Origin: Pseudescherichia vulneris NBRC 102420 | GTDB taxonomy: Bacteria > Pseudomonadota > Gammaproteobacteria > Enterobacterales > Enterobacteriaceae | Length of the DNA: 64,000 nucleotides | Assembly: GCF_000759795.1 (NCBI RefSeq) | Contig: NZ_BBMZ01000010.1 | Span: 1 to 64,000 of the forward strand | Direction: 5' to 3' | Shown here: positions 28,778-37,409 of the stretch, piece by piece | Position numbering within the stretch: position 1 is the first letter of the stretch | How the letters are laid out: each line of letters starts with the position of its first letter | Translations under genes and position numbers: made by a program | Notes under the pieces: generated by a model | The model's input: the letters and a program-made list of their open reading frames with translations, nothing else | What the model was told of the DNA's origin: nothing | Database searches by the model: none

Positions 28778-29449
28778 ATGAGCAATCAGAGCAACGAAGC
28801 GGACAGAGGGCCGTACGATTTCAGCGTAACCCGTCGGGTGCTGATCAAGGCCAGCGCGGCGTCTGCGGCGGCGGCGGCCATTTCCCCCTCCGTCGCGATC
28901 GGCGCGGGGGAGCCTCCGGTAACGCCACCGCCTGAAACGATGCCGGTCTCGTTCAAGGTCAACGGTGAAGTCCACCAGCTAGAGCTGGATACGCGCACCA
29001 CCCTGCTCGACGCCCTGCGCGAACACCTGCACCTCACCGGCAGCAAAAAAGGGTGCGATCACGGCCAGTGCGGGGCCTGCACCGTTATCGTTGACGGTCG
29101 CCGAATCAATTCCTGCCTGACCCTTGCCGTGATGCACCAGGATGCCGAGATCACCACCATTGAAGGACTGGGCACGCCGGATAACCTGCACCCGATGCAG
29201 GCCGCCTTTGTGAAACACGATGGCTTTCAGTGCGGCTACTGTACGCCGGGGCAAATCTGCTCCTCGGTGGCAGTGCTGAAAGAGATTGAGGCAGGTATTC
29301 CCAGCCACGTGACCCTGGATCTGGTCTCCCCTCCGCAGGCCACGCCGGATGAGATCCGCGAGCGGATGAGCGGCAATATCTGCCGCTGCGGGGCCTACAG
29401 CAATATCCTTGCTGCTATTGATGACGTTGCCGGAGGGCTGAAATCATGA
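28778..29449 (+). CDS. paoA: Aldehyde oxidoreductase iron-sulfur subunit
   Basis: 223 residues from the ATG at 28778 (GGAGG upstream), matching E. coli PaoA (YagT). A twin-arginine signal, [18 protein letters not shown], sends the folded complex to the periplasm. Two [2Fe-2S] clusters are set by [21 protein letters not shown] (plant ferredoxin type) and by [10 protein letters not shown] ... CRCG. It passes electrons from the molybdenum site of PaoC to the FAD of PaoB. First gene of a tight plus-strand operon; it overlaps paoB by ATGA. Confidence 0.94.
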   Translation: MSNQSNEADRGPYDFSVTRRVLIKASAASAAAAAISPSVAIGAGEPPVTPPPETMPVSFKVNGEVHQLELDTRTTLLDALREHLHLTGSKKGCDHGQCGACTVIVDGRRINSCLTLAVMHQDAEITTIEGLGTPDNLHPMQAAFVKHDGFQCGYCTPGQICSSVAVLKEIEAGIPSHVTLDLVSPPQATPDEIRERMSGNICRCGAYSNILAAIDDVAGGLKS

Positions 29450-30396
29450 AGGCGTTTACCTATGAGCGCGTCAATACCCCGGCGGAAGCGGCAGCCAGCG
29501 CCGGGCGCACCCCCCATGCTAAATTTATCGCGGGCGGCACCAACCTGCTCGATCTGATGAAGCTGGAGATCGAGGCTCCGCTGCACCTGATCGATATTAA
29601 CACTCTGGCGCTGGATAAGATTGAACAGACGCCCGAAGGCGGTTTGCGCATCGGCGCGCTGGTGCGTAATACCGATCTGGCAGCCGACGAGCGAGTGCGT
29701 CGCGACTACGCCGTGCTCTCCCGGGCGCTGTTGGCCGGTGCTTCCGGACAGCTGCGTAACCAGGCCACCACGGCGGGTAACCTGCTTCAGCGCACCCGCT
29801 GCCCCTACTTCTACGACACGAACCAGCCCTGCAACAAGCGTCTTCCCGGCAGCGGCTGCGCGGCGCTAGAGGGGTTCAGCCGTCAGCATGCGGTGGTGGG
29901 CACCAGCAAAGCCTGCATCGCTACTCATCCCAGCGACATGGCCGTCGCCATGCGCCTGCTTGATGCGGTGGTCGAGACGGTGCGCCCGGATGGACAGAAG
30001 CGAGCGATCCCCATCGCCCAATTTTACCGTGCGCCGGGCACAACGCCGCACATTGAGACAGACCTCGCACCTGGGGAGCTGATCACCGCCGTCACCCTGC
30101 CAGCGCCGCTGGGCGGCAGCCATATCTACCGCAAAGTGCGGGACCGGGCCTCCTACGCCTTCGCGCTGGTCTCCGTCGCTGCCATCGTGCAGCAGGACGG
30201 CAGTGGCCGGGTCGCGCTGGGTGGTGTGGCTCACCAGCCCTGGCGTCGGGAGGATGCCGATGCGGCGATGGCTCAGGGTGCGCAGGCGGTCTATGACCGA
30301 CTGTTTGCTGAGGCTCAGCCGACCCATGAGAACGCATTTAAATTAACCCTGGCGAAGCGTACCCTCGCCTCGGTGCTGGCAGAAGCGAGGGCATAA
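29446..30396 (+). CDS. paoB: Aldehyde oxidoreductase FAD-binding subunit
   Basis: 316 residues, xanthine-dehydrogenase-type FAD domain ([40 protein letters not shown]). The cysteine-containing insertion [21 protein letters not shown], continuing to a further Cys in [11 protein letters not shown], matches the extra [4Fe-4S] cluster reported for E. coli PaoB. Starts within the stop of paoA and ends four bases before paoC. No signal of its own; it rides with PaoA through Tat. Confidence 0.94.
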   Translation: MKAFTYERVNTPAEAAASAGRTPHAKFIAGGTNLLDLMKLEIEAPLHLIDINTLALDKIEQTPEGGLRIGALVRNTDLAADERVRRDYAVLSRALLAGASGQLRNQATTAGNLLQRTRCPYFYDTNQPCNKRLPGSGCAALEGFSRQHAVVGTSKACIATHPSDMAVAMRLLDAVVETVRPDGQKRAIPIAQFYRAPGTTPHIETDLAPGELITAVTLPAPLGGSHIYRKVRDRASYAFALVSVAAIVQQDGSGRVALGGVAHQPWRREDADAAMAQGAQAVYDRLFAEAQPTHENAFKLTLAKRTLASVLAEARA

Positions 30397-30400
30397 AGCG

Positions 30401-32599
30401 ATGAAATTTGATAAACCAGCCACGGAAAACCCTATCGATCAAATGAAGGTGGTCGGCCGCCCCCACGATCGTATCGATGGCCCGCTAAAAACCACTGGCA
30501 CCGCCCACTACGCCTACGAGTGGCATGACAAGGTGCCCAATGCCGCCTACGGCTACGTGCTCGGGGCGGGGATCGCCAAAGGGCGAATTAACCGCATCGA
30601 TATTCAGGCCGCCCGCAGCGCACCTGGCGTGCTGGCCGTGGTGACCGCTGACAACGCGGGAAAACTGGGCAAAGGGGAGAAGAATACCGCCATCCTGCTC
30701 GGCGGCCCGGAGATCCAGCACTATCACCAGGCCATCGCCGTGGTCGTCGCGGAAACCTTCGAGCAGGCGCGTGCGGCCGCGTCGCTGATCGAGGTGGATT
30801 ACCAGCGGGATCGGGGCGAATACGACTTAGCCGAGGTTAAACCCAGCATCACTGCGCCAATGGAGGATCAGCCTGACAGCGTCACCGGTGATTTTGCTAC
30901 CGCCTTTGCCTCGTCCCCGGTCAAGCTCGACGCGACCTACACGACGCCGGATCAGAGCCATATGGCGATGGAGCCGCATGCGTCAATGGCGGTTTGGGAG
31001 GGGGATAAGCTCACCGTCTGGACCTCAAACCAGATGATTGACTGGTGCCGCTCTGACCTCGCGCTAACGCTGAATATGCCGAAAGAGAACATCCGCGTGC
31101 TGTCGCCCTACATCGGCGGTGGCTTTGGCGGCAAGCTGTTCTTGCGCAGCGATGCCCTGCTGGCCGCGCTGGGTGCCCGGGCGGCGAAGCGTCCGGTGAA
31201 GGTGATGCTCTCCCGCCCGCTGATCCCTAACAATACCACTCACCGTCCAGCCACTATCCAGCAGGTGCGGATTGGCACCGACGAGGCCGGGCATATTACC
31301 GCCATCTCCCATGAGAGCTGGTCCGGTAACCTGCCTGAAGGCGAGCCAGAAACCGCCGTGCAGCAGACTAACTTTCTCTATGCCGGCGCGAACCGCCACA
31401 CCGGCCTGCGGCTGGCGGAGCTGGATCTGCCCGAGGGGAACGCGATGCGCGCCCCGGGTGAAGCGCCTGGCATGATGGTGCTGGAGATTGCTATCGACGA
31501 GATCGCCGAGAAGGCAGGCGTCGATCCGGTGGAGTTCCGCATTCTGAACGATACCCAGGTCGACCCTACCCATCCGGATCGTCCCTTCTCCCGTCGCCAG
31601 CTGGTGGAGTGCCTGCGTACCGGCGCTCAGCACTTTGGCTGGCAGCGCCGTCACCCGACGCCGGGGCAGATCCGCGACGGCCGCTGGCTGGTGGGCATGG
31701 GGGTCGCTGCCGGTTTCCGTAATAACCTGGTGATGACCTCCGGGGCGCGGGTGCATCTTGATGCCCAGGGCACGCTCACCGTTGAGACTGACATGACCGA
31801 TATCGGCACCGGCAGCTACACCATTATTGCCCAGACGGCAGCCGAAATGCTGGGCCTGCCGCTGGAGAAGGTGGTGGTTCAGCTCGGGGATTCAACCTTC
31901 CCGGTCTCTGCCGGGTCGGGTGGCCAGTGGGGAGCCAACAGCTCCACGGCGGGCGTCTATGCCGCCTGCGTCAAGCTGCGCGAAGCGGTAGCAAACAAGC
32001 TGGGATTCGATGCGCAAAACGCGGTCTTTGCCGATGGTAAGGTCAGCGTGGATGGCCGCAGCGCCCCGCTCACCGATGCCGCCGCAGCCGGGACGCTCAG
32101 CGCCGAAGACACTATCGAGTTTGCCGAGCTGCAGGAGAAGTATCAGCAGTCCACCTTTGCCGGGCACTTTGTCGAGGTTGGGGTGGATATCGCCACCGGT
32201 GAGGTGCGGGTGCGCCGGATGCTGGCCGTCTGCGCCGCCGGGCGGATCCTCAACCCGAAAACGGCGCGCAGCCAGGTCATTGGTGCGATGACCATGGGCC
32301 TTGGTGGGGCGTTAATGGAGGAGCTGGCGGTCGATACCCGGCTGGGCTACTTCGTCAATCACGATCTCGCCGCCTATGAGGTGCCGGTCCATGCTGATAT
32401 CCCGCAGCAGGAGGTGATCTTCCTTGACGATACCGATCCGGTTTCATCCCCGATGAAGGCCAAGGGGGTCGGCGAGCTGGGGCTGTGCGGGGTTAGCGCT
32501 GCTATTGCCAATGCGATCTACAACGCCACCGGCGTGCGGGTACGCGACTACCCTATTACGCTCGACAAGCTGCTGAGCGGCCTGCCGGAAGCGATATAG
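30401..32599 (+). CDS. paoC: Aldehyde oxidoreductase molybdenum-binding subunit
   Basis: 732 residues, xanthine-oxidase-family large subunit that binds the molybdopterin cytosine dinucleotide cofactor and oxidises a range of aldehydes, notably aromatic ones, to acids in the periplasm. Family blocks are GGGFGGKLF, NAMRAPGEAPGMMVLE, GSGGQWGANSS and the C-terminal KGVGELGLCGVSAAI, whose Glu is the active-site base in this family. Length and order match E. coli PaoC (YagR). Four bases separate it from paoB. Confidence 0.95.
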   Translation: MKFDKPATENPIDQMKVVGRPHDRIDGPLKTTGTAHYAYEWHDKVPNAAYGYVLGAGIAKGRINRIDIQAARSAPGVLAVVTADNAGKLGKGEKNTAILLGGPEIQHYHQAIAVVVAETFEQARAAASLIEVDYQRDRGEYDLAEVKPSITAPMEDQPDSVTGDFATAFASSPVKLDATYTTPDQSHMAMEPHASMAVWEGDKLTVWTSNQMIDWCRSDLALTLNMPKENIRVLSPYIGGGFGGKLFLRSDALLAALGARAAKRPVKVMLSRPLIPNNTTHRPATIQQVRIGTDEAGHITAISHESWSGNLPEGEPETAVQQTNFLYAGANRHTGLRLAELDLPEGNAMRAPGEAPGMMVLEIAIDEIAEKAGVDPVEFRILNDTQVDPTHPDRPFSRRQLVECLRTGAQHFGWQRRHPTPGQIRDGRWLVGMGVAAGFRNNLVMTSGARVHLDAQGTLTVETDMTDIGTGSYTIIAQTAAEMLGLPLEKVVVQLGDSTFPVSAGSGGQWGANSSTAGVYAACVKLREAVANKLGFDAQNAVFADGKVSVDGRSAPLTDAAAAGTLSAEDTIEFAELQEKYQQSTFAGHFVEVGVDIATGEVRVRRMLAVCAAGRILNPKTARSQVIGAMTMGLGGALMEELAVDTRLGYFVNHDLAAYEVPVHADIPQQEVIFLDDTDPVSSPMKAKGVGELGLCGVSAAIANAIYNATGVRVRDYPITLDKLLSGLPEAI

Positions 32600-32608
32600 G
32601 AGAAGGAC

Positions 32609-33568
32609 GTGCAGCCACAATTCGCTCAACCACAACCTGCCCACATCCCCGTCGCGAGGGACCCCGCTGCCACGCCGCAGCGGGCGTTCTTAACCGACGA
32701 CAGCGTGGCGGTGCTGCGCTTCGCGGCGCAGGCGCTGGCCTCCGGCATGGCGGCAGCGCTGATCGTCCTGACCGAGATCCGCGGCGGCGCGGCGCGTCCC
32801 CTCGGGGCGCAGATGGCTGTTCGTGAGGATGGCCTCTACTGCGGCTTCGTCTCTGGCGGCTGCGTTGAGGCCGCTGCGGCCTGGGAGGGGCTGGAGGCGA
32901 TCAAATCCGGCGCGGATCGCACGGTCATCTACGGAGAGGGATCGCCCTGGTTTGATATTGTTCTGCCCTGCGGGGGCGGGATTACCCTCAGCATTCACCC
33001 GCTGCGCTCGGCGCGTCCTCTGCTGGCGGTGCTGTCGGCGCTGGAGCGACGTCATGCTCCGGCGCTGCGCTACAGCCCTGATACCCAGACGCTTGACGTT
33101 GGCGCGCCTGACGAAGAGACCGGCTGGCAAGAGGATGCATTTGTTATCCACTACCGCCCTGCGACGCGGGTGATTATCTTTGGCCGCTCCGTTGAGGCCG
33201 ACATGACGGCGACGCTCGCCGAAGCGGCGGGATACGATGTACATATTGACGACGGCTCCCGGCTGCGGACCCTGTCTGGCCTGATCGATGCCCATACGGC
33301 AGTGATCTTTCTCTGGCACGATCTCGACCGGGAGCTGCCCCTGCTGAGTGCCGCCCTCACCGCCGCCCCCTTTTACATCGGCGCGCTGGGCAGTCGACGC
33401 ACGCATGAAAAACGCATCCGCGCCTTGACCGATCGCGGGTTTCATCCCGACGAGATTGCGCGGATCAAAGCGCCAATCGGCATTTTTCCTCAGGCACGGG
33501 ATGCCAGCTCGCTGGCGCTATCGGTACTGGCCGACGTGGCGGCTGCCCGTGGCCGGAGGCCGGCGTGA
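32609..33568 (+). CDS. paoD: Molybdenum cofactor insertion chaperone (XdhC family)
   Basis: 319 residues starting at GTG 32609. XdhC-family protein that binds the molybdenum cofactor, helps its sulfuration and inserts it into PaoABC. Seen are the N-terminal block with a conserved cysteine (GLYCGFVSGGCVEAA) and the C-terminal Rossmann-like part (RVIIFGRSVEADMTATLAEAAGYDVHIDDG, FYIGALGSRRTHEKR). E. coli PaoD has the same length. Its TGA overlaps the next ATG by one base (TGATG). Confidence 0.92.
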   Translation: MQPQFAQPQPAHIPVARDPAATPQRAFLTDDSVAVLRFAAQALASGMAAALIVLTEIRGGAARPLGAQMAVREDGLYCGFVSGGCVEAAAAWEGLEAIKSGADRTVIYGEGSPWFDIVLPCGGGITLSIHPLRSARPLLAVLSALERRHAPALRYSPDTQTLDVGAPDEETGWQEDAFVIHYRPATRVIIFGRSVEADMTATLAEAAGYDVHIDDGSRLRTLSGLIDAHTAVIFLWHDLDRELPLLSAALTAAPFYIGALGSRRTHEKRIRALTDRGFHPDEIARIKAPIGIFPQARDASSLALSVLADVAAARGRRPA

Positions 33569-34164
33569 TGCCTGCGCTACCCGTGGTGACAACGCTACCC
33601 GTGGTAATTGTACTGGCTGCTGGACGGGGCGAGCGGTTTCTCGCGTCGGGCGGCACTGCCCACAAGCTTGATACGCTGCTCGACGGCAAAGCGGTGCTTT
33701 CTCACACCCTTGCGGCGGTGCACGCCTCCGGACTGCCGTGGCATCTTGTCCGGCCCGAGGGCGGCACCGGCGGCATGGGGGAGTCCATCGCGATGGGCGT
33801 GCAGGCAACGGCTGAGGCCGCAGGCTGGCTGATCCTACCCGGCGATCTGCCCCTTGTTCAGGCGATAACCCTCCAGCGCGTTGCCCAGGCGCTGGCGGAG
33901 CAAACCATTATTGTGCCTCGCTTTCACCAGCAGCAGGGACATCCGGTGGGGTTCGGCCGCCACTACTTTCATACGCTGGCTTCGCTCCAGGGCGACGTGG
34001 GCGCCGCGGCAATTGTGCGAGAGGCCAGGGTCAGCGGTAACGTTCAGGATCTGTCCGTTGCAGATGACGGTATCGTGCGCGATGTTGATACGCGCGCCGA
34101 TCTTGATCTGGCACAAGACCTGCTGCGTACCCGGCGGTTACAAATAGATCCCTATACCCGATGA
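33568..34164 (+). CDS. MocA-like molybdenum cofactor cytidylyltransferase
   Basis: 198 residues. Nucleotidyltransferase with the N-terminal loop VVIVLAAGRGERF, the HKL block and the metal-binding LILPGDLPLV. MocA joins CMP to molybdopterin to give MCD, the form used by aldehyde oxidoreductases such as PaoABC. In E. coli K-12 mocA is elsewhere on the chromosome. Here it is the last gene of the pao operon, coupled to paoD by TGATG, so cofactor editing travels with its user. A MobA-type guanylyl enzyme is less likely given the partner genes. Confidence 0.8.
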   Translation: MPALPVVTTLPVVIVLAAGRGERFLASGGTAHKLDTLLDGKAVLSHTLAAVHASGLPWHLVRPEGGTGGMGESIAMGVQATAEAAGWLILPGDLPLVQAITLQRVAQALAEQTIIVPRFHQQQGHPVGFGRHYFHTLASLQGDVGAAAIVREARVSGNVQDLSVADDGIVRDVDTRADLDLAQDLLRTRRLQIDPYTR

Positions 34165-34349
34165 CGCCAGCCAAAATCGTTTTAATAAGAATATATGCAC
34201 GTAAACATCATATTTAACAATCTCTCCCCATCAGAAGGCGATTGAATTGTTATAAACTCAATGTAGAATCATCAGACTATGCTTAAGCTGTATTAATCTT
34301 TAATAGTCAGCGGCGGTCGGGTTTAATCATTTTTTCAGGGAAAGTTATA

Positions 34350-34844
34350 ATGAAATTGCGAGGCCTGTTTCTTCTTCTTATGGTCACTGTCGTTGTCGGC
34401 TGTAAAGCACCACCGCCGAAGATGACGGACGATACGCTGGTGACCAGTCAGGTCAATGGCGTCACGCTTACACACCGCTATGCGGTCTCGCCACCCTCTA
34501 CCTTTACGCCTGTCAACGAGGCCTACCGGGCGCTCTACCCCGGCTCGATCCTCAGCACTCCCACCTACGGCGGTAAAGTCCTCGGCCAGCTGAAAAACGG
34601 TGATACCTATACCGTTTTAGGTGAGGTGGATAACGCCTGGCTGGCGATCGCCGAGCAGGATAGCGAGCAGCTGATTGGCTACGTGCCGCCGCGTGCGCTG
34701 GTGAAAAGCGCCCTCTACGAGCAGACGCTGAAAAACGATCGCCGCCGTCCTAAACGCGCCGCGAAAAAAGCGACCTGCGTGGCGGTAGATGACAGCAGCA
34801 AGGCATGCCAAAAAGGCGATAGCGGCACCTGGATTATTGATTAA
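34350..34844 (+). CDS. SH3-domain lipoprotein
   Basis: 164 residues. Lipoprotein signal LFLLLMVTVVVGC with Cys18 lipidated, then KAPPPK. Residues about 60-115 read like a bacterial SH3 domain (ILSTPTYGGKVLGQLKNGDTYTVLGEVDNAWLAIA, GYVPPRALV). A basic stretch (KNDRRRPKRAAKKATC) and a short Cys-containing tail follow. First of three genes with short spacing that end in a membrane pseudokinase. No named family recognised; a wall- or envelope-binding role is inferred. Confidence 0.65.
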   Translation: MKLRGLFLLLMVTVVVGCKAPPPKMTDDTLVTSQVNGVTLTHRYAVSPPSTFTPVNEAYRALYPGSILSTPTYGGKVLGQLKNGDTYTVLGEVDNAWLAIAEQDSEQLIGYVPPRALVKSALYEQTLKNDRRRPKRAAKKATCVAVDDSSKACQKGDSGTWIID

Positions 34845-34868
34845 TTACTCTGGCTAACAAGGAATTTT

Positions 34869-35828
34869 ATGAAAGTCTGGCTTTCGGGTTTGGCGTTGCT
34901 TTTAGCATCCACAACCGTGTCGGCAGGGAATTATCGTATTGCCCAATCCCCCTCTCAGAAGCTGGATGTCTGGATAGACAACGTTAACGATAAATCGCCG
35001 CAAAGCTGGTGTTCCGCAAAATTACCGCTGCGCATTGTTGCCAGCGGTGATAAAACGCCCTCGATTCTTACCAGCTTTATGCCGCGCCTCGGGGCGCTGC
35101 TGGAGAACCAGTGCAGCACCATCGGCCAGGTAAACTGGCAGATGGTCGACCCGGCAGGTGAAATGCTCGCCGAAGGTATCGCCACCAAAGAGAGCGACTG
35201 GGCCGTGGTTATTACGCCGCGTGCAGCCCAGTCTGCGACTAACGCAGCCCAGGCGCAGCAGCCCTCTCCGGCGGCCGACCGCACGCCGTGGCTTGAATTT
35301 ACCTTGCAGGATGGCTGCCATCTGCGCACCTTCTGGCAGGGTGACGCCAATGCCTCAGCGCTGTTTATCCCCGCCAAAGCCAACGGCAAGTGCGAGCGCG
35401 GCGGCTGGCTTAACGGCCGCAGCGAGGTGATCCAGCAGGGTAAGAAGGGTGAAAAGCGCTCGGTGATGACCTTCGTGCACGGTTTCCCGGTCAGCGGCCT
35501 GAGCGATAAAGCCAACGCCGACAGCCTGCTGATCACCAGCGTCAATAATGAACGCATGGTGGTGAGCAACAGCCAGGCTCCCCAAAGCTGGCTGATTATG
35601 CCCTACGATCCGCAGCTCAACGGCTGGAAAAACAGCGGCACGGTGGCGGTAGAGGTATCGCGGGATCAGGCGCTGGATGACACCCGTCTGCAAACCCGGC
35701 TCACCGAAGTGCGTAAAGTGTGGTCCGCCTTTCTGACGCCGGGCACCAGCCTGACGCTGCTGCTGATCGACAATCTGCATCCGCAGCTGCGGGATCCGGC
35801 AGCCGGAGCCTGGCGCACGCAAAAGTGA
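34869..35828 (+). CDS. Periplasmic protein of unknown function
   Basis: 319 residues with a cleavable signal (VWLSGLALLLASTTVSA, cut after about residue 19). The mature protein is Ser, Gln and Ala rich. It has several cysteines (SWCSAKLPLRIV, ENQCSTIGQVNW, DGCHLRTFWQGDA, GKCERGGW) that could form disulfides, and a C-terminal ARM-like helical part (RLQTRLTEVRKVWSAFLT). I do not recognise the family. It lies 24 bases after the SH3 lipoprotein and 54 bases before the pseudokinase start, so the three probably act together in the envelope. Confidence 0.6.
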   Translation: MKVWLSGLALLLASTTVSAGNYRIAQSPSQKLDVWIDNVNDKSPQSWCSAKLPLRIVASGDKTPSILTSFMPRLGALLENQCSTIGQVNWQMVDPAGEMLAEGIATKESDWAVVITPRAAQSATNAAQAQQPSPAADRTPWLEFTLQDGCHLRTFWQGDANASALFIPAKANGKCERGGWLNGRSEVIQQGKKGEKRSVMTFVHGFPVSGLSDKANADSLLITSVNNERMVVSNSQAPQSWLIMPYDPQLNGWKNSGTVAVEVSRDQALDDTRLQTRLTEVRKVWSAFLTPGTSLTLLLIDNLHPQLRDPAAGAWRTQK

Positions 35829-35882
35829 TCCTGAAATACCTATTCTGAATAGCCGTCAGTATTGAACAGAGATCTGCATATA

Positions 35883-37250
35883 ATGACAGACAGCGAGAAC
35901 AATCCGAGCACCCCCGACGCGTTGCCGCCGGGTTTTCGTTTCGATGAGCTAGAGATCCAGGACGTTATTCAAACCCGCCACACGGATATTCTCTATCACG
36001 CCCTTGACCGCGAGCTTGAGCGTCCGGTCATGGTCAGGGAGTATATGCCCCGGGCGCTGAGCCTGCGCGGCGAAGATATGCGCCTGGTGCTGCGGAGCAA
36101 ACAGGACAGCGCCGCCTTTGCCGCTGGCCTGAACGCGTTTGTCCAGCAGGCCCGCCAGCTGGCACGCTTTACCCATCCTAACCTGATGCTGGTCCTGCGC
36201 TTTTGGCAGCATAACGATACCGCCTATATCCTGACGCCGCGCTATGACGGCACTACCCTGGCGGAGCTGCATCAGCAGCAGCCAAACCTCATTAACGAAG
36301 CCTGGATTTTACAGCGGCTGCCAATGCTATGTAGCGCGCTTGCCACCCTGCACCACGCGGGCGAGTTGCACCGTAATATTTCCCTGAAGAGTATTCAGAT
36401 TGAGGAGAGTGGCCAGCCGCTGCTACTGGACGTTGCCGTTCCAGCTACCGTGGGCGAGCCTGGTGACACCAGCAAGCGGCTGCTTAACCCTGGCTTTACG
36501 CCTCTTGAGCAGTACGCGGACGCCAGTGAGAACCTTCTCGGGCCGTGGACGGACATCTATGCGCTGGGGGCGGTGCTCTACACGCTGATTACCGGCTCTG
36601 TGCCGCCCGCCAGCGTCGCGCGCAGCATTCAGGACAGCTGTGCGCCGCTGGCCGAGAACCCGCCGTCGGGCTACTCTCCTGCGCTGCTGCAGGCGGTCGA
36701 TCGCGCTCTGGCGCTGAAGCCGGAGGATCGTCCTCAGAGCATTGCAGAGTTTGCCGCCCTGGCGGGGATCACCGTGGGCGACACCGGACAGCTTCCGGCG
36801 GTGAAAAAAACCGGTACCATGCTGGTTCCCGTGGAGGAGACGCCCGCCTCCGCCGCGTCCCTCTGGCAGCGCGTTAAAACCCCGGCACAGATTGCGGCAG
36901 GCGTGCTGGTGGGCATTGTTGCAGGTGCGCTGATCTTTGGTTCGACGCAGAGCGATACGGAGACGGCGGCCGCTGTCTCCTCTGCTCAGCCTGTAGCAGC
37001 CCCGGAGGCGAAGGTAGCCAGCGCGCCCGCCAGCGGCCCCATCGCTCGGATCTACATTCGCATGAGCGATGCCGACAGGTTGCAGGTGAACGGCAAGCCG
37101 CAGGAGATTGCGCCCGCGCCCAGCGGTTTTGCTTATCTCCAGCTGCCAGCGGGCAAGTATGAGTTTACCTTGCAGAACGGCAGCCAGCGCCGCAGCGAAA
37201 CGCTGACGGTGGTGACACCCGGCACCTGGCTCATCAATCCCCAGGGTTAA
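35883..37250 (+). CDS. Membrane-anchored Ser/Thr pseudokinase
   Basis: 455 residues from the ATG at 35883. Residues about 18-300 follow the bacterial Ser/Thr kinase fold of the EYLP type (RPVMVREYMPRALSLRG, HPNLMLVLRFW, GPWTDIYALGAVLYTLITG, RALALKPEDRPQSIAEF). Key residues are changed: the ATP-loop glycines are absent (QTRHTDILYHA), the VAIK lysine is Arg52, HRD is HRN (Asn165) and DFG is DVA (183-185). It should not catalyse phosphotransfer. A transmembrane helix follows at about 335-357 (IAAGVLVGIVAGALIFG), then an Ala/Pro linker and a periplasmic beta domain of about 75 residues. Last gene of the trio; a terminator follows. Confidence 0.75.
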   Translation: MTDSENNPSTPDALPPGFRFDELEIQDVIQTRHTDILYHALDRELERPVMVREYMPRALSLRGEDMRLVLRSKQDSAAFAAGLNAFVQQARQLARFTHPNLMLVLRFWQHNDTAYILTPRYDGTTLAELHQQQPNLINEAWILQRLPMLCSALATLHHAGELHRNISLKSIQIEESGQPLLLDVAVPATVGEPGDTSKRLLNPGFTPLEQYADASENLLGPWTDIYALGAVLYTLITGSVPPASVARSIQDSCAPLAENPPSGYSPALLQAVDRALALKPEDRPQSIAEFAALAGITVGDTGQLPAVKKTGTMLVPVEETPASAASLWQRVKTPAQIAAGVLVGIVAGALIFGSTQSDTETAAAVSSAQPVAAPEAKVASAPASGPIARIYIRMSDADRLQVNGKPQEIAPAPSGFAYLQLPAGKYEFTLQNGSQRRSETLTVVTPGTWLINPQG

Positions 37251-37262
37251 AGACGCGGTTAT

Positions 37263-37290
37263 GCCCTGCTCACGCGGGGCTTTTTTTGGC
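37263..37290 (+). terminator. Terminator after the pseudokinase gene
   Basis: Stem GCCCTG-ctcacg-CGGGGC (one T-G pair) followed by seven T residues. It separates the trio from treA. Confidence 0.75.
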
Positions 37291-37409
37291 AAAAAATGTT
37301 TGTAAGGACGCAAATTTTTACTTCTGGTACTCCGGGCGTCGGATATTCGTCTACTGTTTTCAAAGGTTGATTACAGCGGGACGCTGTTCATTGCTATGGA
37401 GAATAATAG

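Noticed and set aside
14941-37409. Prophage, integron or integrative element in the accessory region
   Set aside because: I found no integrase, transposase, tRNA-derived attachment site or direct repeat pair.
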